Source: Halostella pelagica (lineage in GTDB: Archaea; Halobacteriota; Halobacteria; Halobacteriales; Natronoarchaeaceae). Taken from it: a stretch of DNA of 64,000 nt. The stretch lies in contig CP040678.1 of assembly GCA_005954745.1 (NCBI GenBank), positions 992,001 through 1,056,000 on the forward strand, read 5' to 3'. The notes under the pieces were generated by a model. It was not told the DNA's origin and did not search any database. It worked only from the letters and a program-made list of their open reading frames with translations. Numbering within the stretch: position 1 is the stretch's first letter; each line of letters starts with the position of its first letter. Both the position numbers and the translations under genes were made by a program. Positions 35,100 through 44,719 of the stretch are shown one piece after another.

Positions 35100-35127
35100 T
35101 TGAGAGAAGTAATTATAGTTCTCTCAA
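35100..35127 (+). promoter_or_regulatory. Operator candidate upstream of 81-aa HTH gene
   Basis: A perfect 9-bp inverted repeat, TTGAGAGAA (35100-35108) and TTCTCTCAA (35119-35127), has its half-sites about two helical turns apart. It lies immediately before a TATA-like GAATAAAC (35129-35136) that is ~34 nt from the ATG at 35170. A dimeric winged-helix protein, most simply the one encoded downstream, could bind here and block transcription factor access. Confidence 0.6.
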
Positions 35128-35169
35128 GAGAATAAACTCCTAACACGAGACGTGACCCGGAATTAGATA

Positions 35170-35415
35170 ATGAGTGACGGTCCTGGACGGCGTCCGGAGT
35201 TTACAGACGATGAGATTCTAGCCGTATTTCGGTCTTCTTTAGACCCTGTTCTCACTACAAGTGAAGTCGCCTCTCAGTTTGATGTCACCCACAGAGCCGT
35301 GCGCGACAGGTTAGAAAAACTGGAGGAAGCAGGAAGACTCCAGTCGAAAAAGGTTGGAGCCCGGGCCAAGGTTTGGTGGGATCCAGAATACGTTACAGTC
35401 TCAGAATCGGAGTAG
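35170..35415 (+). CDS. Small winged-helix DNA-binding protein
   Basis: An 81-aa protein that is essentially one winged helix: 'FTDDEILAVFRSSLDPVLTTSEVASQFDVTHRAVRDRLEKLEEAGRLQSKKVGARAKVWW'. The recognition helix is at about residues 40-55. Likely a local repressor acting on its own promoter (palindrome at 35100-35127) and possibly on the divergent DUF7344 gene. Confidence 0.8.
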   Translation: MSDGPGRRPEFTDDEILAVFRSSLDPVLTTSEVASQFDVTHRAVRDRLEKLEEAGRLQSKKVGARAKVWWDPEYVTVSESE

Positions 35416-35538
35416 CGAAATTCAGACCCGGTACGTTGACGATAGAAACGGTATCCTAGTCACTGATGTAAGACCATCTTCCCGGTTGCAAGCTGAGTTT
35501 TGACTAGAATTTATGGGATGATCGAAGTAACACTGGGT

Positions 35539-36639
35539 ATGCCGATTGATTTGGGCCTCTGGCGGGTTGATGACGATGGCACCTTCCGACGTGTCTCTTC
35601 TACGAATTTGGAGCGTGAAGAGCGTCTGGAAGAGTTCCTACTTCAAGACCCCAACGTCCTGGGACAGCCCCTGTTAGTTATCGACCGGCAGATAACCACT
35701 CAGAGTGGGCAGCGATTAGACATTCTGGCGATTGATGAGGAGGGAGACCTGCATGTGGTCGAACTGAAGCGAGATAGATCACCTCGGGATGTCACCGCAC
35801 AGATCATTGATTATGCATCTTGGGTGCGAAACCTAGAGTACCAGGATGTGAAGGAGCTGTATGAGGCCTCTGACGAGCATGATGAAACGTTCGAGTCGGG
35901 GTTCGATTCCAAGTTCTATCCTGCTCAAGACGCCTCACCTGCGGGTCCTGAGGAGGTCAACAGCCAGCACAGGCTGACAATAGTCTCCTCGGAGTTGGAC
36001 AGCTCAACAGAGCGAATCATAGAGTACCTGTCTGACGAGTTTGAGGTTCCGATCAACGCGATTCGGTTCAATTACTACAAGGAGAACGGACGGGAGTATA
36101 TCGCTCGTACTTGGCTGAAGGACCCCTACGAAAAGGAAGAAAGCGAGGAAGATGACGCGCGGGAACCCTGGAATGGTTACGACTTCTACGCGAATTTCGG
36201 CGAGAATGAATACCGTAAATGGGAGGATGGACAGGAATACGGCTTTATCACCGGCGGACACGGTGAGTGGTATCACCGAACCATGGGAAAAGCGACAGAG
36301 GGCAAACGAATTTTCGTTAATTGCCCTGGAGAGGGTTACATCGGAGTGGGGACCGTCACCCAAGAGAAGACGCCAGCTCCCGAATTCATGGTTGAGGTTG
36401 AAGGAGAAGAAGAGGAAATCCCAATCACGGAAGCCCCGCTTGAAGGCGACCTAAGCCGTGATGCCGAAGATCCCGACCTTCGGGAGTACCTTATCGGTGT
36501 TGACTGGATTGAGACACGGGACATCGACAATGCGTTCTGGGAGAAGGGGTTGTACGCAAACCAGAATACAGTTACTCGGTTACGAGACCAACAAACGCTC
36601 GACCGACTCTACGAAGTCTTCGGCGTTTCACCCCCGTAG
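35539..36639 (+). CDS. NucS/DUF91-like endonuclease
   Basis: A 366-aa protein. The N-terminal ~100 residues match the NucS/DUF91 PD-(D/E)XK fold: 'LGLWRVDDDGTFRRV', 'REERLEEFLLQDPNVL', 'GQRLDILAIDEEGDLHVVELKRDRSPRDVTAQIIDYASWV' with D61, E75 and K77. The C-terminal ~230 residues are unassigned and very acidic, so this is longer than classical NucS (~230-250 aa) and may be a defence nuclease rather than mismatch repair. The ATG at 35539 is ~27 nt after AATTTATGG and gives the family-typical start MPIDLGLW. Confidence 0.8.
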   Translation: MPIDLGLWRVDDDGTFRRVSSTNLEREERLEEFLLQDPNVLGQPLLVIDRQITTQSGQRLDILAIDEEGDLHVVELKRDRSPRDVTAQIIDYASWVRNLEYQDVKELYEASDEHDETFESGFDSKFYPAQDASPAGPEEVNSQHRLTIVSSELDSSTERIIEYLSDEFEVPINAIRFNYYKENGREYIARTWLKDPYEKEESEEDDAREPWNGYDFYANFGENEYRKWEDGQEYGFITGGHGEWYHRTMGKATEGKRIFVNCPGEGYIGVGTVTQEKTPAPEFMVEVEGEEEEIPITEAPLEGDLSRDAEDPDLREYLIGVDWIETRDIDNAFWEKGLYANQNTVTRLRDQQTLDRLYEVFGVSPP

Positions 36640-36677
36640 CGTGCAGTTCCTACTGAATACTAGAAGACCGGTATAGG

Positions 36678-39644
36678 TCAGCTGTCTGCTGGTTGACTAG
36701 CTTGGTAGACCTCACGCCGAAGGTGCTTCGTGATCGCCTTCTGGACTTCTTCGTTATCCATGAACTTGGCGAAAAGATCCTGATTCTGGTCCATCCGGTC
36801 GATGAACATCTCCGTGAGGGTGTCGTCGAACTCAAGCGCGAAGTTTTCCTTGCTGTTCACCTGTGCGGATCGGCGGAGATGGTCGTCTTCCAGTGCATCC
36901 TCCTTGATTTGGTCAAGGAAGAGTTGATCAGCCTCTGTGAAATCGGTACCCAGCTCTTTGTTGATTTTATCAACAATAGTTGAGAGTTCGACTTCTTCGT
37001 CCTCCTGGCTCCCGGTACCTGTCTCCGTGGGCGACGACACTCCGCCTCCTCCTGACCCAAGTTCGATACTACCCTCGTCCGATTTCTCTAACCGGTAGTA
37101 CTGGAGAGCGAGTTCATCGCTGAACTCAACCCGCGACTCTCTGGAATCCCGAGGCAATTCTTTGTATAGAAACCGCCCAAAGGTGTACAGTTTCTCCAGC
37201 GTGGTGTCCGCGTAGCTCACCACCTGTGACTGGAACTTGTACAGCCGGAGGAACGAACGGAGCTTGGAGCGGAACTGGTCTTGCGTCTCCTCATCAGCGA
37301 CCATAAACCGGTCGCGTGCCGGCTGAATGAAGCTATTCAGCTTCGCGTGTGCCTGCTCCGTGCCCTTGTTCTCCGGGCTGAAGAACGCCTCCGCAAACTG
37401 ATCCACCTCTTGCTGGGTGTGAATCTGGAAGGCGTTCAGTTCGGACTCCAGCTGGTAGATGTGCTGTGGGTCGGTAGTCTCCTCGATAGTCGTTTTTTCG
37501 TAGTACGGCTGGAACGCATCGTAGATGTCCTCTCGGTCATTCTCGAAATCAAGGACGAACGTGTCTTCTTTCCCAGGATGAGTACGATTCAAACGCGATA
37601 GCGTCTGCACTGCCTGAATCCCGGAGAGGTTCTTGTCCACGTACATCGTGTGGAGAAGCGGTTGGTCGAATCCGGTCTGGTACTTGTCGGCGACAACGAG
37701 AACCTGGTACTCCGGAGTATCGAACTTACTGGGGAGTTCGGACTCCTTGATCCCGTCGTTCATTCCCTGTTCGGTGTACTCGAACCCGTCGTCCTCTACG
37801 GTGCCGCTGAACGCCACGAGAGCACTCAAATCGTAATCGTTCGTTTCGATGTAGTCGTCAATCGCCTTCTTGTACCGGACGGCGTGCACCCGTGATGACG
37901 TAACGATCATCGCCTTCGCCTTCCCGCCGATCTTGTGCTGCGCGTGTTCGCGGAAGTGCTCAACGATGATCTCAACCTTCTGTGAGATATTATGAGGGTG
38001 TAGCTTCAGGAACTTCGAGACGGCCTTAACGGCCTTCTTTTGCGGAACTTGTGGGTCCTCTTCGATTGCTTTCGCAATCCCATAGAAGGTCTCGTAGGTC
38101 GTGTAGTTCTGCAAGACGTCAAGGATGAACCCCTCCTCGATAGCTTGGCGCATCGAGTAGACGTGGAACGGTTCCGGTTTGTCGCCGTCTTCAGGTACGG
38201 TTCCGAACGCCTCCAACGTCTTGCCTTTTGGTGTCGCTGTGAACGCAAAGAAGCTGAGGTTCTCTTGGTTGCCCCGCGTCTCTGCGCTCTTCACGATGAG
38301 GTCCTCGGCGTCATCGTCCTCATCGATATCCACGCCGGAGAGAATCTGCTTCATCTCGTGTGCCATCTCTCCAGATTGGCTACTGTGAGCCTCGTCAACG
38401 ACGACGGCGTAGTCCCGCTCAGGAAGTCGTTTCGCGTGTTCGATGACGTGCGGGAACGTCTGAAGCGTGGTGATGATAACCGGCTTGCCGGCATCAATAG
38501 CCTCCGCGAGCTCTTGGGACTTCGATCCCTGCTCGCCCTTGATTGCAGTGACGACACCCGTCTTGTGGTCGAGTTCGTATATCGTGTTTCGCAGCTGCTC
38601 GTCAAGGACTGTACGGTCAGTGACAACCACGACACCGTCGAAGACTGCTTCATCGGCGTCGTTATGCAGAGAGACGAGACGGTGGACGAGCCACGCGATA
38701 GACTTGCTTTTCCCACTCCCGGTTGAGTGCTGAACTAAGTAGTCCTCACCAGCACCGTGTTCTTGGGCCGAATCCACGAGTTCTCGGACGCACTCCAACT
38801 GGTGGTAGCGCGGGAAAATGATGGTCTCTTTTTCGTCCACCTTCACACCGTCTTTCCGGATCTCTTCAGTGTCGATGTGAATGAATCGCTGGAGGATTTC
38901 CATCCAGCTCTCCTTCTCCCAAACCTCCTCCCACAGGTAGGCGGTTCGATGGCTGTCCTCTCGTGGGGGATTCCCGGCTCCGCCATCGTGGCCCTTGTTG
39001 AACGGCAGGAAGTGAGTATCGTCGCCATCCAACTCGGTCGTGTACTCGACTTCGTCTTGATCAACGGCAAAGTGGACTAGAGCACCCCGTTTGAATTTCA
39101 GGGCAGGTTCGCCAGGATCTCGATCTGACTTGTACTGTTCCTTAGCATCGATGATGCTCTGGTCGGTGAACTTGTTCTTCAGCTCAGCGGTTGCCACAGG
39201 GATGCCGTTGACGCTGAGTGCAAGGTCGATGCTCTTCTTCGGGTCAGTCGTTGAGTAGTAGAACTGCTGAGTGACTCCCAGACGGTTTGCTTTGTATCGT
39301 TCTTGGACTTCTGGGTTCAGTCCGGTGTTCGGTTTGAACGCCGCGAGGTTAATCGTCGTCCCCGTTGTCCGCAGGCCGTGGCGAAGAACCTCCAGTGAAC
39401 CACGTCCCTCCATTGCACTCGTGAGGTCCTGCAGGAAGCGCTTCCGCGCATTACCCTTGTAGGCGGTTTCCAGCTTCTCCCACTTCTCCGGCTGCGTTTC
39501 TTTGACGAAGGACACGACGACGTCGGGAAAGATACCACGTTCCCGGTCGAACTCTTCGGACGGCAGGTCCTCGTATCCATCGTGATTCACAAGATGTGAC
39601 GCGATGAAGTCCTCAAAGCTCTCTTCGTCGTGAATCTTACTCAT
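36678..39644 (-). CDS. hsdR: Type I restriction enzyme R subunit
   Basis: A 988-aa motor/endonuclease subunit. N-terminal nuclease: 'VNGIPVATAELKNKFT' (ELKN). Helicase: Walker A 'QHSTGSGKSKSIAWL', DEAH box 'VVVDEAHSSQSG', 'FFAFTATPKGKTLE' and 'VQTLSRLNRTHPGKEDTFVLDF'. It translocates DNA and cuts unmethylated targets with HsdM/HsdS. The start overlaps the hsdS stop by 4 nt. Complete length. Confidence 0.95.
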   Translation of the reverse strand: MSKIHDEESFEDFIASHLVNHDGYEDLPSEEFDRERGIFPDVVVSFVKETQPEKWEKLETAYKGNARKRFLQDLTSAMEGRGSLEVLRHGLRTTGTTINLAAFKPNTGLNPEVQERYKANRLGVTQQFYYSTTDPKKSIDLALSVNGIPVATAELKNKFTDQSIIDAKEQYKSDRDPGEPALKFKRGALVHFAVDQDEVEYTTELDGDDTHFLPFNKGHDGGAGNPPREDSHRTAYLWEEVWEKESWMEILQRFIHIDTEEIRKDGVKVDEKETIIFPRYHQLECVRELVDSAQEHGAGEDYLVQHSTGSGKSKSIAWLVHRLVSLHNDADEAVFDGVVVVTDRTVLDEQLRNTIYELDHKTGVVTAIKGEQGSKSQELAEAIDAGKPVIITTLQTFPHVIEHAKRLPERDYAVVVDEAHSSQSGEMAHEMKQILSGVDIDEDDDAEDLIVKSAETRGNQENLSFFAFTATPKGKTLEAFGTVPEDGDKPEPFHVYSMRQAIEEGFILDVLQNYTTYETFYGIAKAIEEDPQVPQKKAVKAVSKFLKLHPHNISQKVEIIVEHFREHAQHKIGGKAKAMIVTSSRVHAVRYKKAIDDYIETNDYDLSALVAFSGTVEDDGFEYTEQGMNDGIKESELPSKFDTPEYQVLVVADKYQTGFDQPLLHTMYVDKNLSGIQAVQTLSRLNRTHPGKEDTFVLDFENDREDIYDAFQPYYEKTTIEETTDPQHIYQLESELNAFQIHTQQEVDQFAEAFFSPENKGTEQAHAKLNSFIQPARDRFMVADEETQDQFRSKLRSFLRLYKFQSQVVSYADTTLEKLYTFGRFLYKELPRDSRESRVEFSDELALQYYRLEKSDEGSIELGSGGGGVSSPTETGTGSQEDEEVELSTIVDKINKELGTDFTEADQLFLDQIKEDALEDDHLRRSAQVNSKENFALEFDDTLTEMFIDRMDQNQDLFAKFMDNEEVQKAITKHLRREVYQASQPADS

Positions 39645-41011
39645 GCTATACTATACCGGGGCTTGTCGATATTTTGAACACCCTCAACATCAATCTCACC
39701 CGTGACAACCGCTCTTGTCAAGGTTTGTTGTTCTTCTTCAAGACGATCGACACTCCGCTTAACCTCGTCCTTAACCTCACTAATCTTCTCATTGATTTCG
39801 GAGAGGTAGCTAGCTATCTCTTCTTGTTCATCTTCCGGCGGAACTGGAAGGAGCCCCCTTCGGAGGTCAAACAGGTTGACACCCTCAACCGTTGCACCAC
39901 GTCTGTTAACTTCCATTTGCTTGAAAAATGGTTCCGAACGTAGAGCGTACAATAACCACTCCGTGTTAATGTCCTCACGTGGGGAGATTCTGGCTGTATC
40001 TTGAGTTAGGTTTGCCCCTTCCAACTCCGAGGGTACCTGAACCACCCGACCTACACTCCCCCTGATCTCATAAACTAGTTCTCCTTCACGAAGCCTTGAC
40101 CTCTCGTATTTTTGGGCAATCTCTGGGGTCGTCTTAGAGAGAAGTTCGGGATCTAACTTCTCTGGTTCACACTGCCCTCCTTTGATGTATGGAACCCCCT
40201 CATCCTGATCAGGCCCTGGTTGAACGATTCCATAGACAATGGGGACGTGCTTTTTTCGCAACCTCTTAAGCCGCATAATATCCCAATGCTCTGGCACTTC
40301 GCTAAACCAGTCATGTCCGGTACTAACCGTTTTGGTGTCAGATTGGATTCCCCTTGTGACGGCAGCGGTTATTTCTGCTTGTAGCTTTTCGTCTAATCTG
40401 TCAACAAGAGTTTTCTTATCATCAAGGATTATTTCCGTTTCAGATAGATGTTTATTCAGGTACCCCACAATTCTCTCCTGCTCAGGAACTGGTGGTAACG
40501 GCATCTCAAGAGAACGAATGTCAGGCATATAGATTGTTTGGTGAGTAGACCCTTGCATTAGCCTTGAGAATTCTTGCTCCATTGAACGAAAGACGTAGAC
40601 CAAGTATTCTGGAAGAACATCATCTCCGCATACCCAGTTTGCAAAGTCCTGGGACGTAGCCATCTCTTGTCCCATGATCCCAGCAAAGCCAACAGAAGCT
40701 GTTCGGGATAAAAAGACAGTCCCCTCAGGAAGTAGACGAGCACCGGAATTTGCCAGTCCTAATTCACTGATCTCATTCTCAGTATTATTGAGGTAGAGTT
40801 TATGACTATCTCTGAAATTCTTTATATCTGATGTAGTGACCCAAGGAATATTGCAATCTTCCCAGTACTCTTCCTCAGAGCGGCTAGGTGTATGACCTGA
40901 TTCAAGTCTTGCTACGAATCTGATCTTCACAGTATTCCAATGTGATGGGATTTGGCCAATCCAGTCTACCCCAGACTCAACCAAATCTTCACTCTTGTTG
41001 TATTCCATCAT
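39641..41011 (-). CDS. hsdS: Type I restriction-modification specificity subunit S
   Basis: A 456-aa DNA-recognition subunit with two target-recognition domains. Each half opens with the classic pattern, 'VDWIGQIPSHWNTVKIRFVARLE' and 'HDWFSEVPEHWDIMRLKRLRKKH', and closes with 'PPVPEQERIVGYLNKHLSETE' and 'VPPEDEQEEIASYLSEINEKI' plus helical connector repeats. It overlaps hsdM by 4 nt. GC is visibly lower here than in hsdM, as often seen for exchanged specificity genes. Confidence 0.95.
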   Translation of the reverse strand: MMEYNKSEDLVESGVDWIGQIPSHWNTVKIRFVARLESGHTPSRSEEEYWEDCNIPWVTTSDIKNFRDSHKLYLNNTENEISELGLANSGARLLPEGTVFLSRTASVGFAGIMGQEMATSQDFANWVCGDDVLPEYLVYVFRSMEQEFSRLMQGSTHQTIYMPDIRSLEMPLPPVPEQERIVGYLNKHLSETEIILDDKKTLVDRLDEKLQAEITAAVTRGIQSDTKTVSTGHDWFSEVPEHWDIMRLKRLRKKHVPIVYGIVQPGPDQDEGVPYIKGGQCEPEKLDPELLSKTTPEIAQKYERSRLREGELVYEIRGSVGRVVQVPSELEGANLTQDTARISPREDINTEWLLYALRSEPFFKQMEVNRRGATVEGVNLFDLRRGLLPVPPEDEQEEIASYLSEINEKISEVKDEVKRSVDRLEEEQQTLTRAVVTGEIDVEGVQNIDKPRYSIA

Positions 41012-42996
41012 AGTACATCCTCAATATTCCCAGAAATCCGATTTTCTAGCTCTCGGATCTCCTGATCAATAGTGTCTACTGACCGTGGTGGTGTATATTC
41101 GTAGAAGTAACGGTCAAAGTTTATTTCGTATCCGACAACACCGAGTTCCCCGTCCTGATCATCGTGGTACTTGCTGCTCTCATTTATCCACGCGTTTTCC
41201 AGATACGGTGCAACCTCCTCCTCAAAGTAGTCATGCGGGTCCGTTCCTAATGGAATGCGTTCCCGTTCACGTAGGTCGCTATCGTGTTCAGGATCTCCGT
41301 TTCCATTCCGACAAATCTCTGCATCCGGGTCTTGCTCGCCCATGACGCGCTCAATAGCGTTGTACACGCTATCCCGGACATCGAGACCTACCATGTTCAA
41401 CTGGAGTTCGACATCGTTCAGGAACGGCTCCCGGTCCATCCAGACCTTCTCTTTGTCCATCTCCGACAGCGCTTCCTTGATACGTTCCTGGAGGTCTTCG
41501 TCACGATTCGTGAATGCCCGTTCATCATCGAGATCCGCGATCCGTTCTTCACTGACTTGGAATCGGAGTCGAAGCGGCTGGTCGATGACAATGCGTCGGT
41601 AGCCGAATTCCTCGGAGTCCACGACTTTCGACCGGCCATTGGCTTCCAAGTCACCGAAGATGCGGGTTATCTCCTCAATGTGTTCTTCAGTGAGCCTGTG
41701 ACGCTTGTCCCCCAGACTTTCGTCCATCTCCTCGTACAGGTCCTGTGCATCGATGAGCTGGACTTTGCCTTCACGGTGTTCCGGCTTGTTATTCGAGAGA
41801 ACCCAGATGTACGTCCGGATCCCGGTGTTGTAGAATAGGTTCTCCGGTAGCCCGACGATTCCCTCTAACCAATCGTTCTCGATAATCCAGCGCCGGATGG
41901 CGGATTCACCGCTGTTCGGACCGCCATTGAACAGCGGTGACCCGTTGAAGACGATTGCAATCCGCGAACCCCCTTCTTCCGGGGGCTTCATCTTGCTGAT
42001 CATGTGCTGGAGAAAGAGGAATGCACCGTCGTTGACGCGGGGTGTACCCGCTCCGAAGCGACCAGCAAAGCCCTGCTCTTCATGCTCCTTCTCAATCTGA
42101 TCCTTGACCTTCTTCCAGGAGACACCGAAAGGCGGATTCGACAACATATAGTCGAATTGCCTGTCAGAGAATCCGTCGTTGGTGAAAGAGTTACCGTACG
42201 CGATGTTATCGGGCTCTTGGCCCTTGATCAGCATGTCAGAGTTGCAGATCGCGTAACTCTCCGGGTTGAGTTCTTGCCCGTAGACGTGGAGATTCGCTTC
42301 TTCGTTGAAACTGCGAACATGGTCCTCGGCGACACTCAGCATACCGCCAGTCCCACAGGCAGGGTCGTAGACAGTACGGACGGCACCCCCCTGTGTCAGC
42401 ACCTCATCGTCCTCATCAAAGATGAGATTCACCATCAACTCAATAACTTCACGCGGGGTGAAGTGCTCCCCAGCAGTCTCGTTGCTGAGTTCGTTGAACT
42501 TCCGGATTAGCTCCTCGTAGATGTATCCCATCTCCTCGTTGGGGACTTCATCTGGGTGGAGATCGATTTCAGCGAACTCGTGGACGATCTGGTAGAGTAT
42601 GTCGGCTTCATCTAGACGCTGGATCTGATGTCCGAAGTCAAACTTCTCGAAAACCTCCTTCGTCTCTTCATCAAACGAGTTGATGTAGTACTGGAGATTG
42701 CTCGCAATCTGGTCCGGGTCATCACACAGTGACTCGAAGGTGTACTCACTCGTGTTGTACACCTTCTCTCCTGACGCCTTCTTCAGCGCTGGTGCGACGT
42801 TCTCGATACCCTTGTCCTGCAACTGCTCGTACCGCTCAAGGACGTTCTCCTTGTTCGGCTTCGTCACGCAATCGAGGCGTCGGAGGACGGTCATCGGGAG
42901 GATGACCTTCTGGTACTCGGACTGCTTGTAGTCCCCGCGGAGAAGGTCTGCAATAGACCAAATGAAATCCGCCTTCTCGTTAAAGTTCTCGACCAT
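41008..42996 (-). CDS. hsdM: Type I restriction-modification methyltransferase subunit M
   Basis: A 662-aa N6-adenine DNA methyltransferase subunit. The N-terminal HsdM domain 'ADFIWSIADLLRGDYKQSEYQKVILPMTVLRRLD' precedes the SAM-binding 'YDPACGTGGML' and catalytic 'SNPPFGVSW' (NPPF) motifs. The C-terminal ~200 residues are an extension common in archaeal/Gram-positive-type M subunits. It protects host DNA and forms the M2S core. First gene of hsdM-hsdS-hsdR. Confidence 0.95.
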   Translation of the reverse strand: MVENFNEKADFIWSIADLLRGDYKQSEYQKVILPMTVLRRLDCVTKPNKENVLERYEQLQDKGIENVAPALKKASGEKVYNTSEYTFESLCDDPDQIASNLQYYINSFDEETKEVFEKFDFGHQIQRLDEADILYQIVHEFAEIDLHPDEVPNEEMGYIYEELIRKFNELSNETAGEHFTPREVIELMVNLIFDEDDEVLTQGGAVRTVYDPACGTGGMLSVAEDHVRSFNEEANLHVYGQELNPESYAICNSDMLIKGQEPDNIAYGNSFTNDGFSDRQFDYMLSNPPFGVSWKKVKDQIEKEHEEQGFAGRFGAGTPRVNDGAFLFLQHMISKMKPPEEGGSRIAIVFNGSPLFNGGPNSGESAIRRWIIENDWLEGIVGLPENLFYNTGIRTYIWVLSNNKPEHREGKVQLIDAQDLYEEMDESLGDKRHRLTEEHIEEITRIFGDLEANGRSKVVDSEEFGYRRIVIDQPLRLRFQVSEERIADLDDERAFTNRDEDLQERIKEALSEMDKEKVWMDREPFLNDVELQLNMVGLDVRDSVYNAIERVMGEQDPDAEICRNGNGDPEHDSDLRERERIPLGTDPHDYFEEEVAPYLENAWINESSKYHDDQDGELGVVGYEINFDRYFYEYTPPRSVDTIDQEIRELENRISGNIEDVL

Positions 42997-43064
42997 CTAA
43001 GCGTGAAGTCGTTAGCGTAGATTCTTAAGTGGTGTGGACAGACCGTCGTACAGCCACCACCGAG

Positions 43065-43295
43065 TTAGTGCCCGGGTGCGGGGCGAATGTCGCGCCAGCG
43101 AAGGTGAACCACGTCGTCCCCGTCCGTCTCCACTATGAAAATGTGGGAGTCTCTTTGGTCGCCAGTCTCCTGGCCAGCGTCGTCCTCAATAATCTGGACC
43201 ACCGTTCCCTGCACTCCGTGTAGTCGCTCATGATCCGGATCAGACTGGTCGGGGATGTCAACGCGCACGCGATCGCCCTCCTCGAATCGTCGCAT
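43065..43295 (-). CDS. Small SH3-like acidic protein
   Basis: A 76-aa protein, 'MRRFEEGDRVRVDIPDQSDPDHERLHGVQGTVVQII...', with the look of a small SH3/KOW-like barrel seen in haloarchaeal genomes. No function is known. It lies 68 nt upstream of hsdM on the same strand and may be co-transcribed. Confidence 0.65.
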   Translation of the reverse strand: MRRFEEGDRVRVDIPDQSDPDHERLHGVQGTVVQIIEDDAGQETGDQRDSHIFIVETDGDDVVHLRWRDIRPAPGH

Positions 43296-43380
43296 AATCA
43301 GTGCTGTGCGCGCGAGGTGCCTGATCGTTTCGGTCGTCCGTCACATCCAATGACCCAATGATTAACCACCTTCCACCCGG

Positions 43381-43535
43381 GTTTAGATGTACGCGAACCG
43401 CCGGACGGAACCGGCCTCATTCGGAATCGTTCGACCATCGAACGAAATCAAATTCGGCAGCCAAAGTCACTTTATAAGTGACCCACCGCCGTCTGTCGGA
43501 TTTGGATCGTTCGGAAAACGAGTGGGCGCTGCAGG
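43381..43535 (+). repeat. Copy C of recombinase-associated module
   Basis: Elements in order: GTTTAGATGTACGCGAA (43381-43397; 15 of 17 bases as in copy B), TTCGACCATCGAACGAA (43430-43446; here extended to a perfect CGTTCGA-cca-TCGAACG palindrome), ATCAAATTC, and TGGGCGCTGCAGG (43523-43535). Distance from ATCG to TGGG is 86 bp, one helical turn more than in copies A and B. The recombinase ATG follows 118 bp later. The 43296-43652 interval contains no gene. Confidence 0.75.
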
Positions 43536-43652
43536 CCTTGGTCACGCGGCGTGACAACCCTTCCTTTTAGCGATTTCGGGCGTTGTAGCCGTTGGTTTGG
43601 AATGGGTAGTAACCGGGACTCGTGGGGTTCGCTTGACCAGAGAAAACCAACT

Positions 43653-44663
43653 ATGAGTCTCGAACCAATCGACGCAGAAACCGCACTCGAACTGTACCTC
43701 GCAGACAAGGAGAACGAACTCTCGGAGGCCTCGCTCAAGGGCCACAAATACCGACTCGGTCACTTCGTTCGCTGGTGTGATGAGAAGGAGATTGAGAACC
43801 TCAACACGCTCACCGGTCGCCAGCTCCACCGGTATCGGCTCTGGCGGCGCGAAGACGGCGATCTGAATAAGGTCAGCGAGAAAACTCAGATGGACACGCT
43901 TCGCGTGTTCATCCGATGGCTGGAATCCATCGACGGCGTAGAACAAGACCTGAGTCAGAAGGTTCTGTCTCCGTCGATCACCCCTGACGAGAACTCCCGA
44001 GACGTGATGCTGGACAGCGACAACGCCTCAAAAGTACTCGCCCATCTGGAGAAGTACGAATACGCGAGTATCCAGCACGTCGCAATCGCACTAATGTGGC
44101 ACACAATGATGCGTGTCGGTGGCGTACATGCGCTGGACGTCGACGACTATGATCCAGACGACCAGTGTGTGAAGGTTCGTCATCGTCCGGAATCGGGGAC
44201 GCCGATTAAGAATCAGGGGAAGGGCGAACGGATGGTTGCGCTTTCAGATCAACTCTGCGACGTACTCGACGACTGGCTAGCCGAGAAGCGACCATCAGTC
44301 ACTGACGAGCACGGACGAGAGCCGCTACTCGCGTCGCGTGAGGGGCGTACGAACAAGACAACGCTTCGAGCGTACGTCTACCGGTGGACCCGGCCCTGCA
44401 CCTACAGCCCCGAATGCCCGCACGACCGAGACCTCGGTGAGTGTTCGGCATTAGAACGCGACACCGCCTACCGCTGCCCCTCAAGCGTGAGCCCACACGC
44501 AATCCGGCGAGGGAGCATCACACATAGCCTGAACAGCGACATGCCGGACAAGGTAGTCAGCGACCGCGCAAACGTCAGCCAACGAGTGATCGAACAGCAC
44601 TACGACCGGCGCACCGAGAGAGAAAAGATGGAGCAACGAAGGGACTATTTGGATAACCTATAG
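43653..44663 (+). CDS. Tyrosine recombinase/integrase with Cys-rich insert (paralog)
   Basis: A 336-aa recombinase clearly paralogous to the one at 22215. Catalytic residues are R154, H282/R285 and Y317 (EQHYDRRT). The cysteine insert is conserved (C249, C255, C264, C275). Identical landmarks include 'EKTQMDTLRVFIRW', 'VALSD', 'NKTTLR' and 'SPHAIRRGSITHSLNSD'. It sits just inside module copy C and reads into the following cluster, as its paralog does after copy B. Confidence 0.92.
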   Translation: MSLEPIDAETALELYLADKENELSEASLKGHKYRLGHFVRWCDEKEIENLNTLTGRQLHRYRLWRREDGDLNKVSEKTQMDTLRVFIRWLESIDGVEQDLSQKVLSPSITPDENSRDVMLDSDNASKVLAHLEKYEYASIQHVAIALMWHTMMRVGGVHALDVDDYDPDDQCVKVRHRPESGTPIKNQGKGERMVALSDQLCDVLDDWLAEKRPSVTDEHGREPLLASREGRTNKTTLRAYVYRWTRPCTYSPECPHDRDLGECSALERDTAYRCPSSVSPHAIRRGSITHSLNSDMPDKVVSDRANVSQRVIEQHYDRRTEREKMEQRRDYLDNL

Positions 44664-44719
44664 TTCTACTCCCAGACCGGAATTCATTATTCACGTGGAA
44701 GGTAAAGAGCGCACGAATC

